Shown here piece by piece: positions 8,889 through 20,800 of a stretch of 64,000 bases of DNA. Origin of the DNA: Pelagomonas calceolata (Eukaryota > Sar > Pelagophyceae > Pelagomonadales > Pelagomonadaceae); assembly GCA_918797485.1 (NCBI GenBank), contig CAKKNE010000005.1:3410001-3474000 (forward strand), read 5' to 3'. The notes beneath the pieces were generated by a model. That model did not search any database. It saw only the letters and a program-made list of their open reading frames with translations, and was not told where the DNA came from. Numbering within the stretch: the stretch's first letter is position 1; the number at the start of each line of letters is the position of its first letter. A program made the translations under genes and the position numbers.

Positions 8889-10429
8889 ATGATGCTCCGC
8901 CTCGCAGTGATCGCGGCCATCACCACGCTCGCCGCCGCCCAACAACGCTGCAGCTGCGCGAACGCCGTCCCGAACGCAAAGAGCGTCGACCTCCTCGAGG
9001 ACGCCTTCGCCAAGCGCGTCGCCGGAAGGCGCAGGACGAAGCAGGCGGTCCTGGCGGCGATCCGCCAGCAGGCCTCGGCAGCTTCCTCCGGTCGCGCGGC
9101 GCCTTTGAGACTGCACTTCACGGGCCCGAGTGGCGTCGGCAAGAGTTTTCTGGCTCAATTGGTAGCGACTGCCAAATTCGAGGAATCGCGACGGTACACG
9201 GGCTATTCGACGATCGGAGCCGGTGCGGCGACGGCCGCCTCCGTCGCAACGGGCGCCGTGGTCGCCAAGGTGTCGACCTGGGGTGCTTTGGTGGCGGTCG
9301 TGTCGTCTCCAATAGCCGTGGCCGGCGGACTACTAGGACTACTCAGTGCAGCATTGTTCGGCTGGCAGGCCGGCGATTTAGCAGATGCCTACTGGGGCAC
9401 GGCCCCAGCGCCGTACCCGACGCAGTGCGGCGTGAGTTGGTGGAAATTTGCATCGTTCTCCGAGGAGAAGGACGCTGTTAGTGACGCTCGCGGAGCGGTG
9501 AAAGCTGCTGCATCAGCGGTCGCGGAGTGTCCCGGGGCCGTTGTGGTGTTGGAGGATGTGAACCGACTCCCTCCATCAGCTCTGCGAGCTCTCGAGCCGC
9601 TGACCCAGCCTTTGTTACGAAGCGGTGATATTGCCGCACCGACGTCGCAAGCGACCATCATCTTCACGTCGGACTTATATACAGGGGCGGATTCGGCCGA
9701 CGCGGGCATTCTGGAACCGGGCATGAGTGCAAACGACGCCGCGCACGTCGCGTCGCGGCAGGCGCGGAAGATGTGGGGCGGCGCCGAGCCGGCCTGGTCC
9801 GGGACCCCGCGTCCTTTGTGAAACGCGGCGACGCCGTCGACGCTGTCGTCCCGCGCAGGTGGGCCCGCGACGTCGCGACGTTTGCGCTGCCGCCCTTAGA
9901 TGCAAGGGAATTGGAGAGCGCGGTGGAGCTGTACTTGAGTCACGACGTCGGCGCCGCTTTGAGGGATGAACTACGCTTTCGCTTCGAGGGCTTCCGGCGT
10001 CAACATCCGGACACGCGGCACGAGTGGACGGGCTCGTTCTCGTACGACGAACAAGTGGTAGACACCGTGAAAAGTTTTTTGGATGAAGGTCCACCAGAGT
10101 GGCGCTGCCACGGCATCACGCACTTCCGGCATCGGGTGCTGGAGCCGGAATTCGGTGTTGCTGCGGAGTTGCTCTTGGAGCGGTCGCGGTCGTACGTGCA
10201 CCAGCACGGCTGGGCGCGGCTCCACGAGCAGGTCTCGAAGACGGTGGTCTATACGTCTTCCTTACTGCTGAAGACGACGTTGAATGGAGACGGCACCGTG
10301 GACGTGGCCTGGGAGCTGATGCACCTGCCGCACGACCATCATCAGGACGAGGTAAGCGAGCCGGGCCTCGCGGAGTACGTCGTTGGTGGCTTGGCGCGGG
10401 CCGTGGCGTGGGCGTCGGCTGCGGATTAA
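8889..10429 (+). CDS. Secretory AAA+ ATPase with hydrophobic insert (torsin-like)
   Basis: The protein starts with MMLRLAVIAAITTLAAAQQ, a signal peptide. Walker A is TGPSGVGKS (about residue 80). A long hydrophobic, Ala/Gly/Val-rich stretch (about 115-165) lies between Walker A and Walker B (AVVVLEDVNRLPP, about 215), an unusual position. The reading frame changes near 9800. The simplest repair is a 62-bp GT-AG intron at 9797-9858, joining ...AEPAW to ARDVATFALPPL and giving 492 residues; a one-base shift is the alternative. The putative intron carries ACGCCGTCGACGCT about 20 bp before its AG, almost identical to the kinesin intron, which supports splicing. The gene is divergent from another secretory AAA+ gene. 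Confidence 0.7.
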
Positions 10430-10434
10430 TTTTC

Positions 10435-10770
10435 TTACTGAGTTCTTAGGCGGAGCATTGCTCGCGCGGCTTGCAGACCTCCCTCGATCCGCGCCGTGAG
10501 TGGGTGCGCGCCACCGAACGTGCGCCGGGCGATCCGTGCCGCGTCCTCGAACGTCGTCACGGCCTCGCGGAGATCGTCGAGCGTGGCGTCGGGGTCCCTG
10601 TAGAACGCCTCCGCGTAACACCCCCTCATCCTAAACGTCGTCTCATGCGACGGTCCGAGAACACGCTGCGCCACGGGTATTGCTTTTTTCAGCAACGGCT
10701 TGGCTTCTCCATAGCGCTCTAAACGAGCAAGGGCCGACGCGTAGCCACAGGTTGCTCGGAGGGTGAGACG
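10435..10770 (-). pseudogene. Truncated MYND/TPR family fragment
   Basis: The minus strand encodes about 110 residues matching only the C-terminal TPR part of the paralogues at 21471-22613 and 22731-23861: ERYGEAKPLLKKAIPVAQRV, LDDLREAVTTFEDA and ARRTFGGAHPL. The MYND and RING-like zinc regions and the first TPRs are absent, and there is no plausible start codon. Homology stops at about 10765, where a 50-bp GTGAG...CACACAG intron-like sequence begins on the other strand. I regard it as a fragment left by recombination rather than a working gene. Confidence 0.7.
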
Positions 10771-10786
10771 CCATCGCCGCGACGCG
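10768..10786 (+). repeat. Dispersed ACGCCATCG motif copy
   Basis: A 19-bp word, ACGCCATCGCCGCGACGCG, is found here and identically at 15585-15603 inside the megasynthase intron. Here it lies about 26 bp before a CACACAG acceptor. Confidence 0.7.
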
Positions 10787-10812
10787 TCGACACAAAACCG
10801 TGCATCACACAG

Positions 10813-11958
10813 GCGCCGACGGGCGAGGGCGCGCGGCGCGACACGGAGCACACGTTCTCGTACGTCGTGAACGGCATCCCCGACGGCACGTTCCAGGCCG
10901 ACACGACGAAGCTGATTCTGCAGAACGCGATGGCTGATGTGATTCCCATCGTCGAGTCGCCGGACCAGGTCGTGCGCGCGGAGCTGCTGCCCGTCGACGC
11001 CCGTCGTAGATTGCAGGCGGACCCGACGTCGCACCGCGTCCTGTCCACCATCTTAATGGGCGACCCGTTCAAGACCTGCGGCGAGGTCGGGTTCACTTCT
11101 GCCCAAGCGTGCCTGGACGGCGTCGGCCACGTGCCGCCGTCGCTCGTCGAGTCCATGGACGAGGCCATCGCGGACGGGTCCTTCAAGGAGCGCCTCCTGT
11201 ACTGGGCGAACTTCTACAACGCGGCCTGGCCCGACGACATTACCATAGACGGCGTCGAGTGCACGCCCGACGACGAGCAGGCCGAGTGCCCGAACGAGGA
11301 CGTGCAGCCGAACCCGCCCTTCTGGGACTTCGCGGGCCCGCGGCCCACGGTCAGCCCGGCGCCGTCGTCGTCGCCGGCGCCGTCGTCCTCCCCGGCGCCG
11401 TCGTCCTCGCCCGCGCCGACGGCGACGCCCGTGCCCACGTCGAGCCCGGCGCCGACGTCGTCGCCCGCGCCATCGACGGCGCCGACGATGACTGCTGCGC
11501 CGACGTCCTCTCCGGCACCGACCGCGTCGCCCGCGCCCTCGTCGAGCCCGGCGCCGTCCTCGTCGCCCGCGCCGACGTCTTCTCCTGCTCCTACCGCGAC
11601 GCCGGTGCCGACGACCGAGGTGCGCCCGCGCGGCAGCAAGAAGAAGAAGAAGAGCGACAAGCTCTCGACGGGCGAGATCGTGGCCATCGTCGTCTGTGCT
11701 ATCCTGGCCTTCCTCATCTGTTTGCTCTGCTGCCTCTACTACAAGCAGCGCGAGCGCAAGAACACGGAGCGCAAGGACTCGTGGGACATCTCGACCATGT
11801 TCTCGGGCGAGGAGCACCTAATCCTCGCGCGCGGCGACGCTCAATCACCACCTCCTCGACGCGTTTGGTGGAGCTCAGTCTTCGATCCACCAACGCTCCA
11901 CAACGCTCCGAGACGACTGCTGAGTCGTCCAGAGGCATGGCTGGGCAAAAAAATATGA
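10813..11958 (+). CDS. Pro/Ala/Ser-rich single-pass membrane protein, 5' end missing
   Basis: The supported frame starts at a CACACAG splice acceptor (10811-10812), not at an ATG, and encodes about 381 residues. The N-terminal 170 residues form a folded domain with few cysteines (HTFSYVVNGIPDGTF; LYWANFYNAAWPDD). A mucin-like stretch of PAPSS and PAPT repeats follows (about 175-275), then a Lys-rich patch, one transmembrane helix (IVAIVVCAILAFLICLLCCL) and a cytosolic tail. The layout is that of a cell-surface type I protein. Where the first exon and signal peptide should be there is only an antisense TPR fragment, so the gene is probably broken or its true first exon was displaced. The last 40 residues are poorly conserved in character and may be read-through past an unseen intron. 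Confidence 0.6.
   Translation, partial: APTGEGARRDTEHTFSYVVNGIPDGTFQADTTKLILQNAMADVIPIVESPDQVVRAELLPVDARRRLQADPTSHRVLSTILMGDPFKTCGEVGFTSAQACLDGVGHVPPSLVESMDEAIADGSFKERLLYWANFYNAAWPDDITIDGVECTPDDEQAECPNEDVQPNPPFWDFAGPRPTVSPAPSSSPAPSSSPAPSSSPAPTATPVPTSSPAPTSSPAPSTAPTMTAAPTSSPAPTASPAPSSSPAPSSSPAPTSSPAPTATPVPTTEVRPRGSKKKKKSDKLSTGEIVAIVVCAILAFLICLLCCLYYKQRERKNTERKDSWDISTMFSGEEHLILARGDAQSPPPRRVWWSSVFDPPTLHNAPRRLLSRPEAWLGKKI
11361..11615 (+). repeat. Low-complexity PAPSS/PAPT coding repeat
   Basis: About 255 bp of imperfect repeats of 15-18 bp (GCGCCGTCGTCGTCGCCG and variants) encode the mucin-like stalk of the membrane protein. Such tracts are likely O-glycosylated and prone to length change. Confidence 0.8.
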
Positions 11959-11965
11959 TATTTTT
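11949..11965. repeat. Perfect AT inverted repeat at a gene end
   Basis: AAAAATAT and ATATTTTT flank a single G. It overlaps the stop codon of the plus-strand gene and sits 86 bp before the end of the convergent kinesin gene. It may mark a shared transcript end. Confidence 0.4.
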
Positions 11966-12051
11966 CACAAAATCTGGAATTTGGGACTTTCCAAGGATAT
12001 AAGGGGGCGGAGCCGTGGGCGAGGAGGTTTAACAGAAAAAACTTACCCAGA

Positions 12052-14297
12052 TCACCGCCGCGCCTTCCCCCCACCAACAACTTGTTTGGAAGCCTTCCCA
12101 AGCTCGACGTTGCCCACACGACTGGCGAAGTTGAGCGTGCAGAAGGTCTCGTCCACATTATAGGTCACGGGCGAGATGCAGCAGAACATGAGCGTTTTGG
12201 AGTCCTGCGAGATACTATCTTGCAGTAAGTGTGTGAGTGTCGAATTGCGGAACGGGACGTGCTTCTGGTCGGCCCCGCGCGCCGCGATGACATCACCTAA
12301 GGCACTCAGAGACTTGTTGATGTTCTGGGCCTCTTTCAAAGCTTGGCCCGTGGCGTTCGACTTGTTGATGCGTTCCGAACCGGCCAGGTCCACGAGGTGT
12401 AACTTGCTGAACGTCCGCATGCCCGAAGATTTATGCAAAGTATCGACATGGACACTCAACAGCATGTGACTACGCGAAGAGTGCTCGTTCATGTCCGTGG
12501 ACGCGGCCGCGCGCACGGAGTCGGCCATGTCCATCAATTCCAACACCTCGGCGTCGTCGTGCACCTCGACCGTCGTCAAATCAGGGACGTAGTTGCCCCG
12601 CTCGCCCCGTCGCACCTCGAGCTTCTTCAGGCCCTTCGAGGGGTCCCTCAATAAATCTCGGATGGACTCGTTGTAGATCTCGAGGACCGACACCGTGATG
12701 ACGTCCTCGATCTGATCTCTACGTCGTTCCTTGGACTTGACGAACAAATCGTGGAGGGCCCGGAGGTTGCATCCTCTATTTTCGGGCGGGCCGTTCATGG
12801 TGTAGGTCTTGCCCGAGCCTGCGTCGAGGGAGCGTCGATGGCGTATGGGCAAGAAAACGGGACGCCGAAACAAGACCGGTCTGCCCGTACGCGAAGATAC
12901 ACACGTTGTAGCCATCTAACACGGACACGACCAAATCCGCGATCTCGGAGTAAACTTTTTCCTGCGTCGAGTCGCAGGCAAAGACCTGGTCGTACTCGAA
13001 GGTCTTCTCCTTCTTCGCACTTCGCACTTCCACCGAAATCCCGTCCTCCGGGAATTGCACGCATTGCCTGCAGCCCTCGTCGCCGCCGTTCTCCAGCTCT
13101 CTCGACGACACCGGTCGCACGCGACAGTAGACGCGGATGTTGCCCCGCAGCTCCTGGACCAGGTTATGTAATCGCTTTCTTTCAGCCAACTCCTTGTGGT
13201 ATTTCCGTTTCGCCTCCTGGACCTCGTGGGCCATATTGCCGCACTGTTTCATTAATAAGTGACAGGTCTGCTTCGCGAGCTGAGGTAACTCTTGCAGGAT
13301 GCGTTTCGCGTCCTGTTTAGCTGCTTGGATCTCCGTCTTGGCGGCCCTGACTTGGTCTCGCAATACAGCTAGTTGTTGACCGGAGGCCTTCGAGCCCTTC
13401 TTCGCCCTCCGGAGCTCCTTCTCGAGCCGAGATCGTTCCTTGTCGAAGCGCGCGCGCTCCTCGCCGACGACCTGTGTGCTCAAAATCAAAAAAGAAACCA
13501 CCCACGACCTCGTCTGATGGCCACGAGTCGCGTCGAGGGCGTGAAGGACGCCGCGAGCGCGCCTGCTCCACTTCCCGCTCCATGGCCGCCATCAACTCCT
13601 CCTTCTCGCGCTCCGATGAGGAACCGCCGTCGCGCAGCGCGGCCTTCAGAGCGGCCTTGTGTTCCTTCTTGAGGCGCTTGATCTCGTCCGGGTCGACGGT
13701 GTGACCATTCGACGACGCTCGTAGTGCCGCGACCTCCCTCCTGAGCGCGGCGACCTCGCCGTCGACCGCTTGCCGCGCGTTCATGCCTCCTTCCAGCTCC
13801 AATACTCTACCTCTAGCTGCCCGAGCCTCGTCCCGACATTTATCCCTCTCATCTTCGAGCCGCCGCATGAGCAACGATGATTGCGGCTCCTCCGGTTCGA
13901 TGATAATGGCGTTGTTATCTATTAACTTCGTCTCTAGCTCCGAAACCTTCTTCCGTAGCGTCTCGTTCTCCTCTCGTAGAGCTTCTACTTCCTTGTCGCG
14001 AGCCTGAGCTAGACCGGCAGCGGCGGCCTCCTCGAGGATCCACCGCGTCGACGCGCCGAAGGCATCGGCTTCCGCTTGGACTTGTGCGCGTTCTCCCGGC
14101 GGCGCTGAGATAGCTCGAGCGCAGATCGCTTGTTGTTCCTGCAACTTCGTAGCGAAGAGCCGGCACATCAATGACGCCTGCGTCTTGCACTGCGCCCTTA
14201 GCCGTTCGCAGGTTTCATGAGCGCGTTTTTCTTTGAGTAAAGCGTGCTGCATGGCCTTGTCGGGCGCCTTCGGGGCGCCGTTTTCAGTCTCAGACAT
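12052..14297 (-). CDS. Kinesin-14 (C-terminal motor) protein
   Basis: There are three exons: 14297-13509, 13471-12877 and 12818-12052, giving 716 residues. Residues about 15-340 are coiled coil. The neck motif ELRGNIRVYCRVRP just before the motor is diagnostic of the minus-end-directed kinesin-14 class. The P-loop AYGQTGSGKTYTM is assembled across the second intron (58 bp). Switch regions are visible as SSRSHMLLSVHV and LVDLAGSERI. The motor ends close to the C-terminus (ASRVGNVELG). Kinesin-14s focus spindle poles and carry cargo to minus ends. The first intron is only 37 bp (13472-13508), with a GTCGTSGG repeat at both edges; its splicing is inferred from coiled-coil continuity. Confidence 0.9.
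13472..13508 (-). mobile_element. Possible eroded introner (37-bp intron)
   Basis: The intron runs GTCGTGGG...CACACAG and is followed by GTCGTCGG, a 7-of-8 match to its first 8 bases, as expected for an introner target duplication. The right end CACACAG matches the terminal repeat of the two better introners. The left terminal repeat is not recognisable, so this is a weak case. Confidence 0.4.
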
Positions 14298-14816
14298 CCT
14301 GCCGCCGATGTCTTTCAGGGCCGGGCGCTCGGCAATGGTGGCGCCGGGGGGCAGCCCGGGGCTGCGAGCAAAGTCGCGGCGGCGCCGTCGGCTGCGTCGC
14401 GTTTCGAAACGCCTCTTGCACGTCCGCTCGGCACGCTAATGCGCGTGTGTCGATTGGCCCACCGATTTTTTTCCAGGGTGCGGGTTGCGCGTGACGCGTC
14501 CTCTCGCGCGACGGTTCTGCCTGGTCGCATTCGCGGCGCATCGAGGAGGAGTGGGGAGCGCCTGCTCAGACGTGCTAGCGTGATGATGCACTAGTTTCCC
14601 AGGCTGTGGGCGCTTGCATCTGTGCGTAGGCGTCTCTGAAACGCTGCATGCAGCAGCAGTATATCAAATAGCAGCTCTGGCACAGCAGCACTCGTTCTTG
14701 GCAGACTGAGCAGCGCTGGAGGAGCAGTAGCAAAAAGGGTGACAGCAGCAGCAATCAATTGCTGCATCGCAAGCGGCATAGCGATGCGCCCGCACACCTA
14801 AAAACAACAAGCAAGC
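14298..14816. promoter_or_regulatory. Divergent promoter region, kinesin / megasynthase
   Basis: This 519-bp region lies between two start codons on opposite strands. A variant of the recurrent element, GCTAGCGTGATGATGCACTAG (one base past the short form), lies at 14574-14594. From 14640 to 14770 GCAGC and CTGC words are dense, as seen before other start codons here. No coding frame is supported. Confidence 0.5.
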
Positions 14817-17800
14817 ATGTCCAAGGCCCCCTACCGCGCGGCGAGCCACCGGTCCGAAGCGAACGTGGACTTTGCGCCGCCGGCGTGGTGGCGCCCGCAC
14901 TCGGCCAACACTCATTTGTTGACGGAGACGAGGCAGACGGTGCAACGATACGGCGCGGCGCCCTTCATGACCTGGCTCGACGATAAGGGGAAGGAAGAAC
15001 GAACTCTATCCTTCGACGAGTTGTGGGAGCGGTCAAGACGCCTCGCGCGGAAGATGAGGGACGACTGGGGCGTCGAGACCGGCGACCGCGTCTTGTTATG
15101 CTATCTGCCGGGACTAGCGTTCGTCGAGGCCTTTTGGGCTTGTTTGCGGTTGCGATGTGTGGCCGTTCCTACCTATCCACCAGACCCCTCGAAATTACAA
15201 ATAGGGCTGAAAAAATTGGATCTCGTGAAGAAGTCCTGCGGCGCATCTCTTTGTTTAACAGAAAAAGCATTGGACTCCATGCGGCGCGCACTATCCTTGA
15301 CTCATAGATGGCCCGCGGGGTTAGTCTGGAAGAGTACGGACCGAGAGCTGAAAGTCAACAAAGGTGAAAATGACGCCCCGTTGGACGACGACAGCGTCGC
15401 CTTCCTCCAGTACACGTCGGGCAGCACGGGGGACCCCAAGGGCGTCATGCTCACGTTCGCGAATGTAGAGAGCGGCGTCCGACACGATGCTTCACGTCGA
15501 TGGCGCCGGCGCTCGTCGTCGAGAGCACGACGCGAGTCGCGCGCACGCAACGAGACGCCGCGATGGCGCGGAGGGAGGATGAGAACGCCATCGCCGCGAC
15601 GCGCGGGCGCGGTCGCACCACGCCTGAGATTCACACATACACAACCACACACGCAAAAACACAGGTCTGGCACAACCTCAACGAGATGTACCTGCCGGCC
15701 CAGGCCCAGCATTTCGAGAGTCGAGGAGTGGACTTGAGCCGAGAGCGGATCGTCGGCGTGAGCTGGCTCCCGCAGTTCCACGACACGGGGTTGATACTGT
15801 GCATCGTCGGACCGTTCGTGGCGGGTTATAGGATGGTCAACTTCTCGCCCTTGACCTTTCTGAAGAAGCCGTTGTTGTGGTTAGAAGCACTCACAAGGTA
15901 TGGGGCTCGATGGAGCGCCGCCCCGGACTTTGCCTACGAGTTATGCGTGCGAAGACTAGCTGAAAGTAGTGAAGTCAACATCGACCTCGGTAGAGTCGTG
16001 CAACTCGCGTGCGGCGCCGGTGAAAGATGTAGACCTCATCAGCTTGAACGCTTTGTCGAAGCCTTTACGAGTAGAGGTTTACGGAGTGACGTCTGGGTGC
16101 CGAACTACGGGTTAGCGGAACACGTCGTGGGGACGTGTGGGTGTGCTAGAGGTGTTATTCTCTCTCAACAAAGACCGGACCTCGCGTGCTGCGGAGAAAA
16201 CTTTCAGTGCGACTTGCGAATTGTGGATCCCATTTCCCGAAAAGATTCATCACGGGGCGAGATCTGGATCTCGTCGCGAAGCGTGGCGGCGGGCTACTGG
16301 GGCAAGCCCGACTTATCGCGCGAGACATTTCATGCCAGGAGAGTACTGGACGACGGCTCCGAGAGTAAGTCGAGATACTTGCGGACGGGCGACGAGGGCT
16401 TCCTGGAGGAAGGGAAACTCTACATCACTGGTAGGTTGAAAGATCTCATTATTGTTGGAGGCAAGAACTACTATCCTGAAGATATTGAGGTGGCCGCGCA
16501 AGAAGCGGATAGAGTCGCCATCCGGCCGGGCTGCGTGGCCGCCTTTGCTTCCAGTACAAAAGACGAGGAGCAAGTGGTCTGTGTGTTCGAGGTCAGGAAG
16601 AAGGCTACTGACCAGTTGGATTTTGCTGCTCTGTCCGACAAGGTGGTCCGGACGGTCGGCATATCGTCAGGACTGCAGCCCCACCGCGTCATCATCATTC
16701 CGGAGCGAAGTATACCGAAGACGACGTCCGGCAAGGTGCAGCGACGGCAGACGCGTAGATTAGTTGATGAAAAAAAACTACGCGTGCTCTACGACTCGGC
16801 AGGCTTGATCGCTGTCGAAGGGTCTCTGTTAACAAATGCATTGAGTGCCCTGAAGCAGGCCTTCCCCTGGTCGCTCGGTTCTCAGACACCTGTAGAAGAG
16901 GAGGAAACAATGTCAAGGTGCAACTCGACGGCGTCACTCGTAGCCTTGGAGGACGAACCGCGGCCGCGTTCGTTCAGTGAGCGAGACGACGTCTCTGAAA
17001 TAGAACAGACATTACTAAGTGAACTGCGCAAGGTGGCCAAGGGTACGGTTACCGCCACCACGGCCTTCCACGAACTTGGATTATCATCAAGGCAGATGGT
17101 CGAGCTGCTCAGGCAGGTGGAAGTAGCGTTGGATGTGGATCTGCCCCCGACGGTAGTCTTTTCGTGCCCGACCGTGCGCGCGCTCGCGCACGAGGTCGTC
17201 GGGTTGAGAGGTGGCTCTACGATCATGGCGCCTCCTGTTGTCCAAGAGAGTGACGGCGACGACGTCGGTGTGGTGGGCTGGTCCTTGCGGTTGCCGGGCG
17301 CCTGCGATGCGCTGGAAGAACTTGATTCGATTTTAAACAACAAAGTGCGGTGCGGCACTACCATACCTTGTAGTAGGTGGGACTGGCGCGTCACTGATGC
17401 TCAATTATCCGCGAGTGGTGCCGATAATGACGCACGTTCACGAGCGAGGTACGGCGCTTTTTGTCTAGGGAGTGACGGCTTCGACCCGAAAACGTGGGGC
17501 TTGAGGCCTGCCGAAGCTACTGCGTTAGACCCGCAGCAGAAGCTCCTCTTGAGGCAGGGCCACGAGTTGCTGCGGAACCGCTACGCTACACGAGAAGAAT
17601 TGAGAGGTTCACAAGTAGGCGTCATGTTGGGTATGATGAGCGCCGATAACGTGTATGGGATCGAACCGTGCCACGCGGGGCCGCACCAGCTCACGGGTAA
17701 TGGGTATGCGTCCTGTGCTTCTAGATTATCGTTTCTGTTGGATCTGCGGGGTCCCGCATTAGTCGTCGATACCGCATGTAGCGGCGCGTTAGTTGCCGCG

Positions 17801-20800
17801 CGCTTAGGTCATGATGCTGTGCGACGGAACGACTGCTCTACATGTGTGGTAGGAGGTGTCTCACTGATGTTAGCGCCAGGCTTGGTCCACTGCGGCGCCG
17901 CGCGGGCGGGCATGCTGTCTCCTTCAGGTAGATGTCACACGTTCGATAGGAATGCGGACGGCTATTTGCGGGGCGAGGGCTGCGCGTTATTACTCCTCGA
18001 GAAAGATACCTCAATAAAATGGCGCGGGTCTGCTGTGATGCATAACGGCCAATCCGCGACCTTCACTGCGTTGAACGCCTCGTCCCAGAAAGATTTACTC
18101 CGACGAGCGTTACGAGGTACTTCTGTGACGAGCGTCGAGGCCCACGGCACGGGTACGAGGCTAGGCGACCCCATCGAGGTATCCGCGTTATCTTTATTGG
18201 ATAGGGTATGTGTATCAGGTGCCAAGGCCTGTTTGGGCCACGGCGAGCCGAACGCCGGCGCTGCTGGCTTGTTAAGTGCGATGCTCTCCTTATCAAGTAT
18301 AAAGCCGAACGGCGCGTTGCGACGGCTGAATCCCGTCGTCAGAGTCGGGACGATCGCCCTGCCGACGGAGGCCACTCTATCTGAGAAAGGTTGTGTCGGC
18401 GTGTCGAGCTTCGGCTACTCGGGCATCATCGCCCACGCCGTGTTAAGTGGTAAGCTGGAATTGTCTGAACCTCGAAAGCGCTTCGCGGACGACCGGCCTC
18501 TGGCGAACGTGCCGCCTCACCATCGTAATTCCTATACGAGCGCCCTCGACGCGGCCTTACATGAGAGCCCTTCACTAAGAGATGTGACGTTCCACAAAAA
18601 CGGTAAGGGTCCTTTCTCCGTGGTGGTCGACGGCGATCTGATAACTGTACGTGATGCATCCGACATACTCTTAACGGCGACGCGGTGTACGGATGAAGTT
18701 GAACAATTCCGCCCGCCGCCTCCAGCAACGTTGGGGGAGGTCTCTGATTTCTACACTGAACTCAAAGAGGCGACGGCCGCGCCGTCGAACGTCGTCGGCT
18801 CTGAAGTGATAGCGCGGGCGTGGGTCTCATCAAGGGGTGGAATAGGAGCGTGTTCTAGCAAAGACGCCTTCGAGGCGTGCCGCCAGCTCGCGTGTCTGGT
18901 AAGGCGGCGCGAGGACGTCGGTGGGAGGCGCTGGTGGGAGCCGGCGTCCTGCGACCTCGTCGTCTCCTCCAGTGGAAGCGGGCCGGCCTGGGCCTCCGTG
19001 CGGACGACGGCGCGGCGCGCCGATATTGGTGTGTGCGACGCGTCCGTCTCCGATGTGCTCGAGCTGCGCGGTTTGTGTTCTGTTCCCGTCGAGACGGGAC
19101 CGTCTTCTCTCCAAGACGTTAAGCTCTACGCGCTGCGCTCTCATGCGATACAAACTATGGAAGGGGACGACGCCGTCAGCATTATAAAGGATCTGCCTCG
19201 CTCACTCCCCGCGAATCGTACCGGCCGCCCGCGCTACACTACGGCAAGTGTCCGCACTTCGTCACCAGAGGTCGCGCTCGCGCTGGCTTCTACAGAAGAC
19301 GCCTGGGCGCGGCTAAGTGATGAAAGAGGCCCGCCCCTCGCCGTGGCCTGCGTGGCCTTGACCGGCAAGAGTGCTTTACTAGCAGGTGCCCACGACCCGA
19401 GGGACCTCGCCCTGGCCTGCGCGAAATGTACAAACGTCCGCGCCGCGTCTCTATGTGAAACGGAGACGGCGGCGCGCGCTCCATCAACGTTCGCCGTCTA
19501 CGTCTCCAAGCACGCGCCGGTCTCACTCAGAGACGCTGCACTGAAAGCGGGCGGTTCGGTGTGGGACGAAAGCCCCATACCAAACGCTGATGTGGTCTTT
19601 GTACGAGGCGCGTGGGTCCGCGTTGTGAGTCGTTCGTCAAAAGCTTTTGCGCAGTGTGCAGCTTTGTCACAACAAACGCGCGGCGCCGACGTCGCTTGTA
19701 TATTGTGGCGCGGGCCGTCCATCGGCGCCGAAGCGGTCGTGCGCCTCGCGCTGCGTTGCAGTGTGCCGCGATGTGTAGCGCTGGCGACGCCGGCGCTCGT
19801 CGTGCCGACGAAGGCTCCAACAACCGTGAAGAAGGCGACATCGGCGACGTCGACGCGCGAGGCCGTGTCAAGAGCGGCGCGCGACGCCCTTGGTGTCGAC
19901 GATATTGACGAGACGGCGTCTCTATCGGATCTGGGCATGGACTCCTTGGCCGGCGCGGAATTCGTCGCGGACCTGTCTCGAAGACTAGGGAGGGCCGTCG
20001 CGCCCTCGCTGTTGATCGAGTGCGATACCGTCGATTCTATTGTAAGTGCTCTCGGGGAGGACGACGTAGTGGAAGAGCGAGTGGAGGAGGTCGTAGAAGA
20101 CACTGGAAGAAGATTAGCTTGCGCGCCTTCATCAAAAGACCAGGAGCTGCTGCTGTGGATGCTGCGGCGGGCGCGGACGCGCTCCATCAAACCGGGCTAC
20201 GCCTGGCTGCCACCGACGGCCGTCGGCCTGCTCGAGGGGTCTTTGAATGTCGCGGCGCTGGAGTGGGCCCTTTCCCAGGTCGTCGACGCGCACGACGCGC
20301 TACAGTCTCGCTTGGTGGAAGTCCCGGGGGCCAACAAGGCGCTCGTCGTGTTTGGGGTTGACGAAAAGCCAAAACTCATGATCAAAACGGCTACGACGGT
20401 GGACGAGGCCAAGAGCATGGCGCAGGCGTTCCACGACGCTACAAGCAACGACCCCTACGAGTCAACATCATTGTTGCGCGCTTTATTAATCTCCACACCT
20501 TCACATGAACATGTGTTATATCTAAGCTGCAACCACGCTATTACAGACGGCTGGTCGCACCAGGTCTTGTATGGGGAGCTGGTACGAGCCTACAACGCGC
20601 GGCTACAAGGTTCCGAAGCGCCGTTCGGCCACGAGGAGCGGCCCTATGCGGCGTGGTTATCTGATCAATCTAATTATGTGAATGACGGGCGGAGAAGGCG
20701 CTACGCACGGTGCGCGCGCTTGCCGGCCTGGCCCCAACTTTCTACGACTGACGTCCTGTTCGAGACAGGTTCTCTGTTACGTAACGCCATCGCCAAAGTC

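Noticed and set aside
15465-15664. Megasynthase intron as a third introner of the CTGTGTGGA family
   Set aside because: Its ends do not form the terminal repeat and there is no 8-bp duplication (GTAGAGAG against GTCTGGCA); only the dispersed inner word is shared.
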